From the NCBI GenBank assembly GCA_947685225.1, contig CANTUV010000024.1, forward strand, positions 22,214,001 through 22,278,000: a stretch of DNA of 64,000 nt, given 5' to 3'. The DNA is from Garcia nutans. Lineage: Eukaryota > Streptophyta > Magnoliopsida > Malpighiales > Euphorbiaceae. Under the pieces are notes generated by a model. It had not been told where the DNA came from. It saw only the letters and a list, made by a program, of their open reading frames with translations, and made no database searches. Within the stretch, counting starts at the first letter, position 1; each line of letters opens with the position of its first letter. Positions 1 through 11,282 of this stretch are shown here, piece by piece. A program made the translations under genes and the position numbers.

Positions 1-420
1 CAGGGATATAATCATTATTATATATAACATGCAAACATAACAATGATAATAAAAACTTCTTTATTAATAACAAAATGAATAACATTAAGGTCCAAATCGA
101 TGGCCTAGGGCATATACACTAACAAGGCAAACTTTCGAGGCGAAATTGAACTCTACTTATTTAAGAGTGAAATGATCTAAGCATTTTTTGGTTAGCCAAC
201 AACTATTATCCACCCTATTAAATATCAATCCCTAGTTGTCCCTTTGAGCATTCATAAAATTTTAGCTTCCTTTTCATTGGTTTACAAACCCCAATAACCT
301 ACCCTGAGCTATTGTGATACTTTTGACAAGTCTTATGATCACTAAGATGAAGAGGTAAGAAGATCAAAGAAAGAAATGAATAGTCAAGACCATGAAGATA
401 GTTGAAGTTCTTAAGACCAT
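1..420 (+). mobile_element. Tat-1 3' UTR, left part
   Basis: Non-coding sequence that parallels 21230-21560 (cell-free landmarks: the stretch after 'aactttcgaggcgaaatt', then 'ttagccaacaacta', then 'aataacctacc'). It also appears inverted at about 17180-17420. The same sequence resumes at 11077 after the Athila insertion, so 1-420 and 11077-14287 belong to one Tat element whose coding part lies left of the window. No open reading frame is supported here. Confidence 0.75.
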
Positions 421-711
421 TGTTTTATTAGTTTTTGTTATAGATTTGTATCTTATTTATTATGATAATTATTATTTTATTTAGGTATTTTGTTAGTTTT
501 AATCGGTTTATTTAGTGTTTTCATTAATTTTGGTAGTTTTAGTTTATTTCAGTGTTTATGTCGTTTTTGTCCTAGTTTTTAGTGTGTGTTTATGTTTTGT
601 TGGTTATTGTTTATTTAATTCCTGTTTAAAGTTTGTTTGAAGTTTTGTTTTAGGTTAAAAAGCCAAGGAACCAAAAAGAAGGAAAAATGGACAGTAGCTA
701 ACACAGGCAAA

Positions 712-1113
712 GGACACGGCCAAGCTTGTGGCCATGTCCCATATCAAGCTAAAAGGAAGCCACAAGACACAGAGATAAACACACTCAAGGGACACGGCCA
801 AGTCACTGGCCGTGTCCCTCCAAAGAAGCCCAGACACGGCCAAGTTGCTCAAGCTTGGCTGTGTCTCACTTAAATCCCAAGCAAAGAAGAAGAAACTCTC
901 ACAATAGGTGACACATGCAAGGGACATGGCCAAGTCACTGGCCATGTCCCTCCAAAAAGCTCCAACACGGCTGTGTCTCACTCAAGTCAAAAGGAAAGAA
1001 CAAAACCAGGCAGTAAAAGACACAAGCAAGGGACACGGCCAAGTCAATGGCCGTGTCCCTCCAATTCACCTCCAGCACAACCAAGTCTCATCCAACTTGG
1101 CCGTGTCTCTCAT
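712..1113 (+). repeat. Palindrome array (ACACGGCC / GGCCGTGT) in Athila U3
   Basis: At least four clear inverted repeats: 712-739, 789-818 (12-bp perfect arms GGGACACGGCCA / TGGCCGTGTCCC around a 6-base loop), 921-950 (perfect arms with ACATGG / CCATGT) and 1030-1059 (perfect 12-bp arms). Two weaker ones lie at 834-868 and 1075-1113. The loop is six bases in all four clear units. The array ends about 40 bp before the TATA box. The same unit occurs in Tekay LTRs elsewhere in the window. The short open frames here encode only repeat-derived peptides and are not genes. Confidence 0.9.
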
Positions 1114-1150
1114 GGACCAAAGGCAAGCGGATTTTTAAAGCGGAGATTCG

Positions 1151-1158
1151 TATAAATA
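1151..1158 (+). promoter_or_regulatory. Athila TATA box (left LTR)
   Basis: TATAAATA directly after the palindrome array and before 'gggattttagggtttt', which contains telo-box-like AGGGTTT. The right LTR has the same box at 10100-10107. The Tat LTRs use the same octamer. Promoter function is inferred from position and sequence. Confidence 0.65.
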
Positions 1159-2128
1159 TGGGATTTTAGGGTTTTCTTAGGGTTGTTGAAAGTTTGAGAG
1201 CTGATTTAGCCGTCTGAGAGTGAAGTTAGGATTTCTGACTTTGTTTTCTTAAAGATTATTGAACACTTTGATTAATCTAGCTTAGATTAGATTATTCTAG
1301 CCATTGATACATCCTTCTTGCAAGATTTGAACAAGAGATTCTTCAGAAGCTTCAAGGAGTTTGTAATTTGGTTTTGTTCTTGAACTTTATCTCTTTATTT
1401 TCATTGGAATTATATTTATGGATATTATCATGTCTAAATTGATTTCTTTGAATATTAATGGGATGAGTATGTTTGATAGCATTATGAACTAATTTGATCT
1501 AGTCTAGGGTTTGTATGGATCTGCTATGATTGTATGAATTGGTTATTCTCTTAGCTAATAATTTCTTTAGCCTTGATTGAATGGAATATTGTTAATATAT
1601 AATTGATTGGCCACCAATTATGTGTTTTAGGTATTAGATGATGGATTGAGAGATGAAGTCTAATGCTGGAACAATTCAATTAGGGACTTAGGTGAATTAG
1701 AGATATAACCTATTAAAAAGATTATTTCAATCATAAAAAGATTAGTTGAAAGAGGTTTGAATGCGAGAGCTTATTTCCTTGACTCGATTAATTAAGTTGC
1801 TTGAGATTTAATCTTTGAAATTAAATTAGTTAAGAGGAATAACCGTTCATACATATAAGTAGTAGAGAAGTGCAAACCCTAGACCTTTCTATCAAGTGAA
1901 TCAAAACATCAGCTTAATTTACTTTTATTCGTTTTAAACTTCAATCAATCTTCTTCATTAGTTAACAATTTAAATTTTCTTCATTACTTGTTATTTATAA
2001 TCTGATAATCAATTAGCTACTATAGCTTCCTTGTGAGACGACCTTGGGGCTATCACCTTTGCTACAGCTACCTCATATACTTGCGAGTGACGCTTTGTGG
2101 TAGAGTTAATTCGAGAGCAACAAGTTTT

Positions 2129-2146
2129 TGGCGCCGCTGCCGGGGA
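2129..2146 (+). other. Athila primer-binding site (tRNA-Asp type)
   Basis: TGGCGCCGCTGCCGGGGA begins six bases after the 5' LTR. It is complementary, with one mismatch, to the 3' end of plant tRNA-Asp, the usual Athila primer. A reverse-strand copy of the same site is at 44263-44280. Confidence 0.9.
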
Positions 2147-2421
2147 GGCTAATTGTCGTAATTATTTATTAGTCATAGATACTTTAGATTATTTTTCATT
2201 ATTTACTTTTTATTTGATTTAGATCTTTGCTTTTAATAATTCCTTTTTCCTAGAAATTTTTGTTTATGCAAGGCAGGAGATCACTCGAAGGAGAACTACA
2301 TCCATTTATTCCATAAATTCAGAGAGTGAAAAGGAGCAGAGAATAGTTTGAGATCTACACCAGATTTGATACAGAGGAGGACACTTCTGAATTTGAGTCA
2401 AATACTGCACAATCAGTCAAT

Positions 2422-4285
2422 ATGGGAGAAGAAAGGAAAAGAACCATGAGAGATTTTGCTAGATCTGTCATTGGGACTTCCACATCTTGTATAAGGTTGA
2501 CAGATGCAGCAAGAAACTATGAGTTAAAGAACATTCATTACAACATGCTGCCATCATTCTATTGAGTTCCAAATGAAGATCCTTTGAACTTTATTCGGGA
2601 TTTTTATTCTACCCTCAACACTTTTCCATTGGGAGGATTAACAGAGGACCAGTTGAGGATGAGATGTTTCCCTTATACATTGAAGGATAGGGCAAAGAGC
2701 TGGCTTATGATGTTGCCCGAGAATTCTTTGACAACTTGGGAGCAAGTTTATATCAAATTTATGGGCAAATTTTATTCACATCAAAAGACAGCTGAATTAA
2801 GAGGGAAGATTGCTACATTCTCTCAATTTGAAGGAGAGCCATTTCATGAGGCTTGGGACAGATTCAAGATGCTATTGATCCAGTGTCCACATCATCACTA
2901 CCCACTTCAACTTCTGAATCAGTTTTTCTATGATGGTCTAACCCAGCAATTTCAGAACACTGTTGACAATGCAGCTGGGGGAGCCATGGGAGAAAAGACA
3001 GCTGATGAAACTTATGAGATTTTTGAGATGTTGGGAGCTAATTCTCAACAGAAGAGTGTAAGAGGAAGAAGTAAAGGGGTGAACCAATTGGAGGCCAATA
3101 GTGAGATGGTAAATCAGATAGCTGAGTTGACAAGGCAAGTGCAGATGCTGAACATGAAGAACAATATTTCTTCATCTACTCAAGAAGCGTGTGGAATCTG
3201 TGGAACTTTTGGGCATGGAGCAAACATGTGCCCCTCTGCATATGAATCATATGGGAATGAAGCTGAGCAAGTCAATGCCATGAGGGGATTTCAACCAAGG
3301 ACCCGAAATGATCCTTATTCAAATTCATACAACCCTGGTTGGAGGAATCACCCAAATTTTTCTTGGGCAACAAATAATTCTCAGTAGCCTTTCCATTTGC
3401 TCTAGAGACAGAACCAACAGCAGGGTCAATCCTCAAATCAAGGGCAGTCTAAGATAGAGAGTTTGGAGGAAAGTTTACAAGCTTTTATCCAAGTCAGTGC
3501 TAAAAATCAAGAGATGACCAACAAGAGGCTGGACTCATTAGAAGCATCTTTTAAAAAAGTGGAGACTCAAGTAGGTCAACTTGCACAACAGATGCAGATT
3601 CAACAAAAGGAAAAATTCCCAAGTCAACCTGAGCAGGCACAATCAGTGACTGTTCTTAGAAGTGGTAAGTTAATTAACAAGAATGTTGAAAATGATTCTG
3701 TGAATGCAGGTGACCAAGAGAACAAGAAGGAAGGAGAACCAGAGAACAAAGGTGCTGGAAAAAGTTCAATGGAGAAGTCCACTTCAGCAGATTTACATAA
3801 GACAAGCAATCCATACCGGCCACCTATACCATTCCCCAGCAGGTTGAAGGATGATAAACCAGAAAAGCAATTTTCTAACATCTTCAACATGCTGTCTAAG
3901 GTAAGTATTAACTTACCCTTACTGGAAGCAATAAAGAACATGTTGGCTTATGCCAAATTCTTCAAAGAACTGATCACCAAGAAAAAAAGGTATGAGCCAA
4001 ATGAAAAGGTGATAATTTCAGAGGTAGCTAGGGCTGTTCTGCAGCATAACCTACCTCCAAAACTAAAGGATCCTGAAAGCTTTATAATTCAAATTACTGT
4101 GGGGAATGGAAAGGGGACTGATCGCATGTGTGATCTAGGAGCCAGTGTAAATTTGATGCCTTATTCTGTGTATAAAGAATTAGAACTAGGGGAACTTAAA
4201 CCAACAAAAATGGTGTTGCAATTAGCTGATAGATCTCTTAGATTCCCGAAAGGGGTTATAGAAGATGTGTTAGTTAAGGTTGGAA
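2422..4285 (+). pseudogene. Athila gag and protease N-terminal part, with stops
   Basis: One continuous frame from an ATG at 2422, broken by TGA at 2563 and TAG at 3385 and 3403. In order: the Retrotrans_gag core (about 2584-3050, with FIRDFYSTLNTFPLGGLTED and the RAKSWL motif), a CCHC zinc knuckle C-G-I-C-x4-H-x4-C at about 3190-3232, a glutamine- and lysine-rich linker, and the start of the retroviral-type aspartic protease with DLGASVNLMP at 4132-4161, where D is the catalytic aspartate. The frame is cut at 4285 by a solo LTR and resumes in the same frame at 7105. Gag would package the RNA; protease would process the polyprotein. Sequence before 2422 is full of stops. Not functional as it stands. 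Confidence 0.85.
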
Positions 4286-7100
4286 TGTAATATCCTCATT
4301 TATGCCCTAGAAGTTTTGAGTATGTTGTTGTTATTGTGGTTGTTGATATATATATTGGGAAGTGAATGTTTGTGCATATATGTGTTAAATTGTAAGAGAA
4401 AAGAAATGGGAAGAGAATGTATATGTATATGTGTTTTGGAGAAGAAATTTAGGGTTTAGAGACAAATGTATATGTTGTTTATATGATGATATAATTAACA
4501 TATACATTGGTCAAATGTAGAGTCAAGGTGATGGTTAAGTGGAAGAAGATATTTTTGGTTGTTAATGAAATTACTATAAAGGGCTTATATGAGACAAAGA
4601 GTTAGTTATATGGTTAAGGGTGTTTTGGTAATTTTCCTTGTAAGATGCATGGTGGAGATTAAAAGAAGAAAAGGTGTTTGACTTGTGCATTTTCTTCTTT
4701 CTTTCTTGAAGTGGCCGGATTCTCCATAGACAAAGAGAGAAAGAGAGGTGATCTTGAGGTTTGAAGCATTTTGAAGAAAGAAACAAGGGTTTTGGTTAAA
4801 GATTTGTGGATTTCTTCATTTGAGGTAAGATCTTTTCTCTAATTTCTTCAATTCTTTTGAAGTGGTATGATTAAGTTGCTTATGGTATGATTGTAAGTAT
4901 TGATTTTGCTTGATAGATGAGAAGTTGGGTTGGTGTTGGTGATGGAAGAGTAAGATTGGTGTTTAGTGAAATTGTTTCTGTTTTAGGATTAGTAAAGGTT
5001 GTGACTTGTATGATTTTTAATTAATTTTAGAAAAATGTTCTTGAAGTGAATTTTTGATATGTTGTGCCTCTATGAGTCTAGAATGACTGAAAAATATGTT
5101 GATTCGATTTTGGAATGGTTATGAGTTTAGAAAAATTATTTTCATTAGACCTGTTCCAGCAGGTACCTTAACTGGGACAGCTATATTTCGGGATTTTTAA
5201 TAAAATGTAGAAAAATCATATTCAATTGAATTTTGGATATGTTGTTTCTTAGTGAGTCTAGTATTTGAGAAAAATAATTTGGAACCACGTTGATTGAATT
5301 TGATTTATGGAATTCACAAAGTTCAGAACTGCTGCCAGGATGCAGGGCAATTGGGGCAGTCTGGTTAGGTGAACTATTTGACCAAGATTTTGTGTTCAGT
5401 TTGATCTGAAATTTTAAAGGGATGATTTTAAGATATAAAACTAAATTCTGTAAAAATTTTAGAATTTTTAGTCAAGTAGATTATTTTATACAATTTTTCA
5501 AAATAAGGATAAAATGGAGTTTAAAACCAGAATGTACTATTTATGGTTAGGGTTTTAATTCTTTGTTCTTCTTGCATTGCTTTGGTTCTCCAAAGGTAGG
5601 TTGGTCCTTAAACCTAACCCTAAACACTTTAAACACACTTGAATCAATGAATGTTATAATCAATTGTTCTTTGCCCTAATTGCATTGTTGAGATTGAACA
5701 ATGTTATGTTGTGCATTGTGAATGGTAATGTGTTTCATGAGTAATGTGGAATGAAATGTTGATATTTATGAATGATGCTATGTGAGATATAATGTGATCA
5801 TGGATGAGATATATATATATATATACTTGAATAATGAGATGTTATATTATGAAATGAAATGTGAAGCCATTGTTATTGGCTAAGATGATGTAATTGAAAG
5901 AAAGAAGGCATGTTTGCCTAAATGTGATGAGAATTGAGAATGGAAATGAATTGTTTGTTTAATATGTTATTCAGTTTCAGAGTTCTGGATTTGGGTGGCA
6001 TGCCTAAGAAATGATGAAAGGTAACAGTCTTGCCGGGTTGAGGACCTCCTCATAGGTGTTGAGTTGATGGTCCAAGAGACTGGGTCTGTTACACTATGAG
6101 ATACATGATTTGTAACAGTCTTGCCGGGTTGAGGATCTCCTCATATGTATTGAGTTGATGATCCAAGAGACTGGGTCTGTTACACTATCCATGGATAGAG
6201 ATACATGTATATACATTGCCTACGGGCGTGATTATTGTGACTATGAACCAAAGCAGTAACTCTGAACTCTGAATATCGTATTAAATACTTGTTGGGCCCA
6301 TAGGTGTCAGGGTTATATGAATGTCCTAAATAATGTTATGAGTTAATGAAATGAGATGTTGGTTATTGAGTATGATTGATTAATGTTGAATGTGGAAAGA
6401 TGTTGAAATGTGGTATGCTCATATGACTATGATTTGTGAAATGCATAATTATGTGGTTAACTTTATATTTATGAAATTGATCTTATCAATAACATATGTG
6501 GCATTGCATTACATTAAAGCATACCATTAGCATGTTTTATCTTACTAAGCCGTTGGCTTAGCGCGAATGTGATTCTTCGCGCAGGTGACAAGGAAGAACC
6601 AGAGAGTTCCTCTAGGCCGAGTCGAGCCTAGATTTTGAAGATTGAATAGTGGGCTTTAAGATCGAAGACTGACTGCCAAACATGTATAAATTTTATGTGT
6701 TGTAAAACTTGAGTTTTGATGTATATGAATTTGTAAATATTGTTACTTTCCGTTGCATAGTGAACAAAGATTTTATCTGCTGTATTTCATAATAAACCTT
6801 TACTTTATTTTGTACTAGAAGTGTAAATCCTTTTTGCAGGTTGTAGTTGAGGTTATAAGGGGGATTTATTGGAAGTGTACTGAGAATGATTTTGTTTGCA
6901 TTGGTTTGTGTAAAAATGTTTTCAAAAATTAGAAAAAAACCAGTTTTGTCGACACTTGGGATTGAATTTTTAGGCAAAACTATGGCAAAATTTCTATAAA
7001 AATCGGAACAAAAATTTGACTAAGTAAAAGTGGTAGCAACATTAGGATAGGGTGGCGCCTCTACTCAGCTTACACACGTAGGTCGGGAAGGGGTGTTACA
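4286..7100 (+). mobile_element. Tekay-type solo LTR inside the Athila protease
   Basis: A 2815-bp LTR, TGTAATATCC...GGGGTGTTACA, with a perfect 5-bp duplication TGGAA (4281-4285 and 7101-7105) and no internal region. It shares with the complete Tekay at 47327-56360 the termini, the double hairpin (6545-6582), the 'ggcatgcc' landmark and the AACTCTGAA-bounded repeat cassette (5976-6266). Two copies of a unit running from GTAACAG to CTGTTAC lie in that cassette at about 6018-6183. A splice-donor-like 'gaggtaagat' is at 4822. The solo form implies LTR-LTR recombination after insertion. It contains no gene; open frames such as 6693-6977 are chance. Confidence 0.92.
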
Positions 7101-7104
7101 TGGA

Positions 7105-7776
7105 AGGTTAATAGTACCTGTGGATTTCATAGTTCTTGACATGGAAGGAAGTAACCATACACCATCAGCACACACTATTTTGCTGGGTAGGCCTTTCATG
7201 GCTACTAACAACACCTTAATAGATGTTAAAAATGGTAAGTTGTCAATGACTGTCTTAGGACAAACTGTTGAATTTTCTATTTTTAACACTTCTCCTATTC
7301 CTACAACTGCTTTATATGAGGAATGTTCTTTAATTAATTGTGTTGAAGCAGTTGTTTCAGATGATTTCTTGCATACAAATTCCTCAGATAAATTGGGGCT
7401 GACACTAACTTTAGAAGAGGGGGCTAAACTAGTGGGGGAGACCCGAAGATGCATTAACCCAAAGGCATATGAGAGCTCGAGGAATTATAAAGATCACACT
7501 AAAGCACTTCATGACAGATTTATTGGGCAACAGACATTCAGTCCAGGTATGAAAGTTTTACTTTTTAATTCTCGACTCCGTCTGTTTTTAGGTAAACTCA
7601 AATCTCGATGGAGTGGTCCTTTCGAGGTAACTAAGGTATGTCCTTTTGGTGCCATTGAATTGCTTAACTCTAGAACCAATAAGACTTTTAAAGCAAATAG
7701 ACATAGAGTTAAACCATATAAAGAAGGATTTCATGAAGTGAGGATCATTGACAGTACTTTGATCCACGATTCCTAG
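7105..7776 (+). pseudogene. Athila protease C-terminal part fused to integrase C-terminus
   Basis: Continues the protease frame interrupted at 4285 (VDFIVLDME, then the ILLGRPFMATNNTLID motif). At about 7440-7467 it jumps without a frame change to the integrase tail: AYESSRNYKDHTK, then the RSRWSGPFEV-like LKSRWSGPFEVTKV motif and HRVKPYKEGF. The whole reverse transcriptase, RNase H and integrase catalytic core are absent, so this is an in-frame internal deletion. Frame ends with TAG at 7774. The fusion is seen directly; whether it was ever expressed is unknown. Confidence 0.85.
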
Positions 7777-9420
7777 TCTTGCATGATGTCCAGCTTTATG
7801 ACATTAAAGAAGCGATAAATGGGAGGCAACCCATTAGTTTGAATTTCTTTTTCATAGTTATAATTTTATATTTAGCAATTTTGATTTTATGTTTAGTTTA
7901 AATAAATGGAAACCCTAAAGCTCTCTTGTATCTTGTTTTTGACCATTTGTGTTTGTGATCAAAAGGTAGAGTTTTTCCTCACCAGGGTACGATGGAAGAC
8001 AGGTTGTACTTAACTCTTTCTCTTTATTATTTTTGTTTTCCATTGAGGACAATGTAAATTCTAAAGTGTGGGGTAATCTTTTAGTTTTTCTTTAATTTTT
8101 GTTTGGTTTGTCTTAGTGTGTTTTATTATGTGTTGTGCATGGCATAATTGTTGAAAATTTATTGATCTTTTCTGTGATTCTAGCATTATAGTTTAGACTT
8201 TAATATCAGCATAGAGATTAGCATTTGAATTCATTCATGATCAATTTTCGCATTCTGCAATTCATGACATATAAATCTTTATGAACCCACCTTTGTGAGT
8301 TTTGAGCCTTATAGATTAAATGATTGATTTTCTTTTCTTAAGTGTGCACCTTCATGATTTTGCATCTCTAGAGCTTGCTTTTGCATACTGATTGAACTCA
8401 CATTATGATTTAATCTTAAGTTTTAAAATGATGAAGGCAAATTAGGCTAGCCCTTTAGCTTAAAAGACCTCCCTTAATATTGAATTCCTTAGTGAGCCAA
8501 GTTGAGCCTTTGACATTTTCTTGATTGATCAACACAATTATCAACTCAACTTTCTCTTATTATCATCATACCTGCATTAAGGAATGGAGTTTTATGATAT
8601 GACAATAGGGTGGTTTATTTCAAAGTGTGGGGTAAGCAAGTAAAAAATAAAATATAGTATTGCTATTTGGGGTTGAAATGCATACTTTGCACATTGTATT
8701 TGACTAAGAGTTGATTATTCCTTTCCTCTTCATTTTATGCTAGATGTTCCATGTAATTGTATATTTTTGTATATATAAATATATATATATTTGAAAAAAA
8801 AATGAAAAATGAAATGATAAAAATAAAAATAAAAAAAAGAGAAAAATAAAAAATAAAAAAAAGATATATATATATACAAAATTCATATATTTTCTAGCAT
8901 TAAAGGAATGTTGACTCATGTATTTTTCTTGAAGTATGCAAGTTTGTGAAAGTATCAAGGATTGGTGAGTATGCCATTTGAGGGAGTTATGAGTTTCTTA
9001 GCAAGAGTATTGTCTAAATTAGATACTCCATTTCTTGATGCTCCAACTTAAATGTCTTTTCTCACACCTTCACCTTAGCCCCATTACATCCAAATGGAAG
9101 ACCTTTGGATTATTTCTTGAGAAAATCAGTGAGGGAGATTGGATAATTAAGCAAGTTTATGGTAGTATGCAGTTATGAGTGTTTTGAGTGAATTAACCTT
9201 TGAAATCAAGTGAAACACTTAGAAGAGAGATAAGATTTGTATGTCTGGATTAATGAATGAGTTAAGAAAATCTTGATTGAAGGAAATTGCAATTATTTAT
9301 GTCTGGTGTCTTAAAGGATTTCATCTTATATACTGGAATTAAAGTTAAGGTTGTTTGAGTTTTTAATTTATGCCATGTGAATTTGCTTGAGGACAAGCAA
9401 AGTTTTAAGTGTGGGGTAGT
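7777..9420 (+). other. Athila 3' UTR with polypurine tracts
   Basis: Non-coding. Near its start is the Athila-typical 'gggaggcaaccca' (about 7821). The run AAGTGTGGGGTA occurs three times: about 8064-8075, 8623-8634 and 9407-9418. The last directly abuts the right LTR and is the plus-strand primer. AT-rich low-complexity sequence lies at 8758-8880. I see no env-like frame. Confidence 0.8.
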
Positions 9421-11071
9421 TGTTTTATTAGTTTTTGTTATAGATTTGTATCTTATTTATTATGATAATTATTGTTTTATTTAGGTATTTTGTTAGTTTT
9501 AATCGGTTTATTTAGTGTTTTCATTAATTTTGGTAGTTTTAGTTTATTTTAGTGTTTATGTCGTTTTTGTCCTAGTTTTTAGTGTGTGTTTATGTTTTGT
9601 TGGTTATTGTTTATTTAATTCCTATTTAAAGTTTGTTTGAAGTTTTGTTTTAGGTTAAAAAGCCAAGGAACCAAAAAGAAGGAAAAATAAACAGTAGCTA
9701 ACACAGGCAGAGGACACGGCCAAGCTTGTGCTCGTGTCCCATATCAAGCTAAAAGGAAGCCACAAGACACAGAGATGGACACACTCAAGGGACACGGCCA
9801 AGTCACTGGCCGTGTCTCACTTAAATCCCAAGCAAAGAAGAAGAAACTCTCACAATAGGTGACACATGCAAGGGACACGGCCAAGTCACTGGCCGTGTCC
9901 CTCCAAAAAGCTCCAACACGGCTGTGTCTCACTCAAGTCAAAAGGAAAGATCAAAACCAGCGTAGAAGACACAAGCAAGGGACACGGCCAAGTCACTGGC
10001 CGTGTCCCTCCAATTCACCTCCAACACGGCCAAGTCTCATCCAACTTGGCCATGTCTCTCATGGACCAAAGGCAAGCGGATTTTTAAAGCGGAGATTCGT
10101 ATAAATATGGGATTTTAGGGTTTTCTTAGGGTTGTTGAAAGTTTGAGAGCTGATTTAGCCGTCTGAGAGTGAAGTTAGGATTTCTGACTTTGTTTTCTTA
10201 AAGATTATTGAACACTTTGATTAATCTAGCTTAGATTAGATTATTCTAGCCATTGATACATCCTTCTTGCAAGATTTGAACAAGAGATTCTTCAGAAGCT
10301 TCAAGGAGTTTGTAATTTGGTTTTGTTCTTGAACTTTATCTCTTTATTTTCATTGGAATTGTATTTATGGATATTATCATGTCTAAATTGATTTCTTTGA
10401 ATATTAATGGGATGAGTATGTTTGATAGCATTATGAACTAATTTGATCTAGTCTAGGGTTTGTATGGATCTACTATGATTGTATGAATTGGTTATTCTCT
10501 TAGCTAATAATTTCTTTAGCCTTGATTGAATGGAATATTGTTAATATATAATTGATTGGCCACCAATTATGTGTTTTAGGTATTAGATGATGGATTGAGA
10601 GATGAAGTCTAATGCTGGAACAATTCAATTAGGGACTTAGGTGAATTAGAGATATAACCTATTAAAAAGATTATTTCAATCATAACAAGATTAGTTGAAA
10701 GAGGTTTGAATGCGAGAGCTTATTTCCTTGACTCGATTAATTAAGTTGCTTGAGATTTAATCTTTGAAATTAAATTAGTTAAGAGGAATAACCGTTCATC
10801 CATATAAGTAGTAGAGAAGTGCAAACCCTAGACCTTTCTATCAAGTGAATCAAAACATCAACTTAATTTACTTTTATTCATTTTAAACTTCAATCAATCT
10901 TCTTCATTAGTTAACAATTTAAATTTTCTTCATTACTTGTTATTTATAATCTGATAATCAATTAGCTACTTTAGCTTCCTTGTGAGACAACCTTGGGGCG
11001 ATCACCTTTGCTACAACTACCTCGTATACTTGCGAGTTACGCTTTGTGGTATAGTTAATTCCAGCGCAGCA
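9421..11071 (+). repeat. Athila 3' LTR
   Basis: 1651-bp copy of 421-2122, ending GCAGCA and followed by the ACCAT duplication. Palindromes at about 9711-10060; the unit corresponding to 921-950 reads GGGACACGGCCA / TGGCCGTGTCCC here, against ACATGG / CCATGT in the left LTR. TATA box at 10100. Confidence 0.93.
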
Positions 11072-11282
11072 ACCATAAGGGTAGTTGAAGTTTTCAATAC
11101 CGTAAGGGTAGTTGAAGTTTTCAAGACCGTAAGTGTATTTGAAGTTCACCTAATATCTCCAATATATCAAGACAACATCAGAATAGCAAATGATTTGTCC
11201 CTATTAAAGAAGATTTATGTTACTCCACTCATCCATTATTGGAAGCTCAAGTTGGTACAAACAAGATAACTCTTTTAGAGCT

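Larger units (their letters stand above)
421..2122 (+). repeat. Athila 5' LTR
   Basis: 1702-bp LTR, TGTTTTAT...GCAACA, matching 9421-11071 almost throughout. It carries a cluster of palindromes (712-1113), a TATA box at 1151 and, downstream of that, AT-rich leader sequence. It is about 51 bp longer than the right LTR, mainly because one palindrome (about 819-868) is missing from the right copy. Confidence 0.93.
421..11071 (+). mobile_element. Athila LTR retrotransposon, complete ends, defective inside
   Basis: A 10.65-kb element with two long LTRs, TG...CA termini and a perfect 5-bp target duplication ACCAT (416-420 and 11072-11076). A tRNA-Asp-type primer site follows the left LTR and a purine-rich tract precedes the right LTR. 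Inside are gag, a protease, and only the C-terminal end of integrase; reverse transcriptase, RNase H and most of integrase are missing. A Tekay solo LTR (4286-7100) interrupts the protease. The element cannot move on its own. Lineage call rests on the Athila-type gag, the protease motif DLGASVNLMP and the primer site. Confidence 0.93.

Noticed and set aside
637..1155. Overlapping frames rich in GHGQ / RVPP peptides (also 9744-10104, 33958-34221, 48514-48855, 55667-56008)
   Set aside because: They are translations of the GACACGGCC palindromes in LTR U3 or leader sequence, present on both strands and without family resemblance.
2938..3138. Minus-strand frame opposite gag
   Set aside because: Shadow of the real gag frame; same for 3624-3941, 7065-7454, 51837-52082, 52768-53073 and 62459-62842.
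5805..5826. (AT)n runs as regulatory elements
   Set aside because: Simple microsatellites within LTRs; no further signal.
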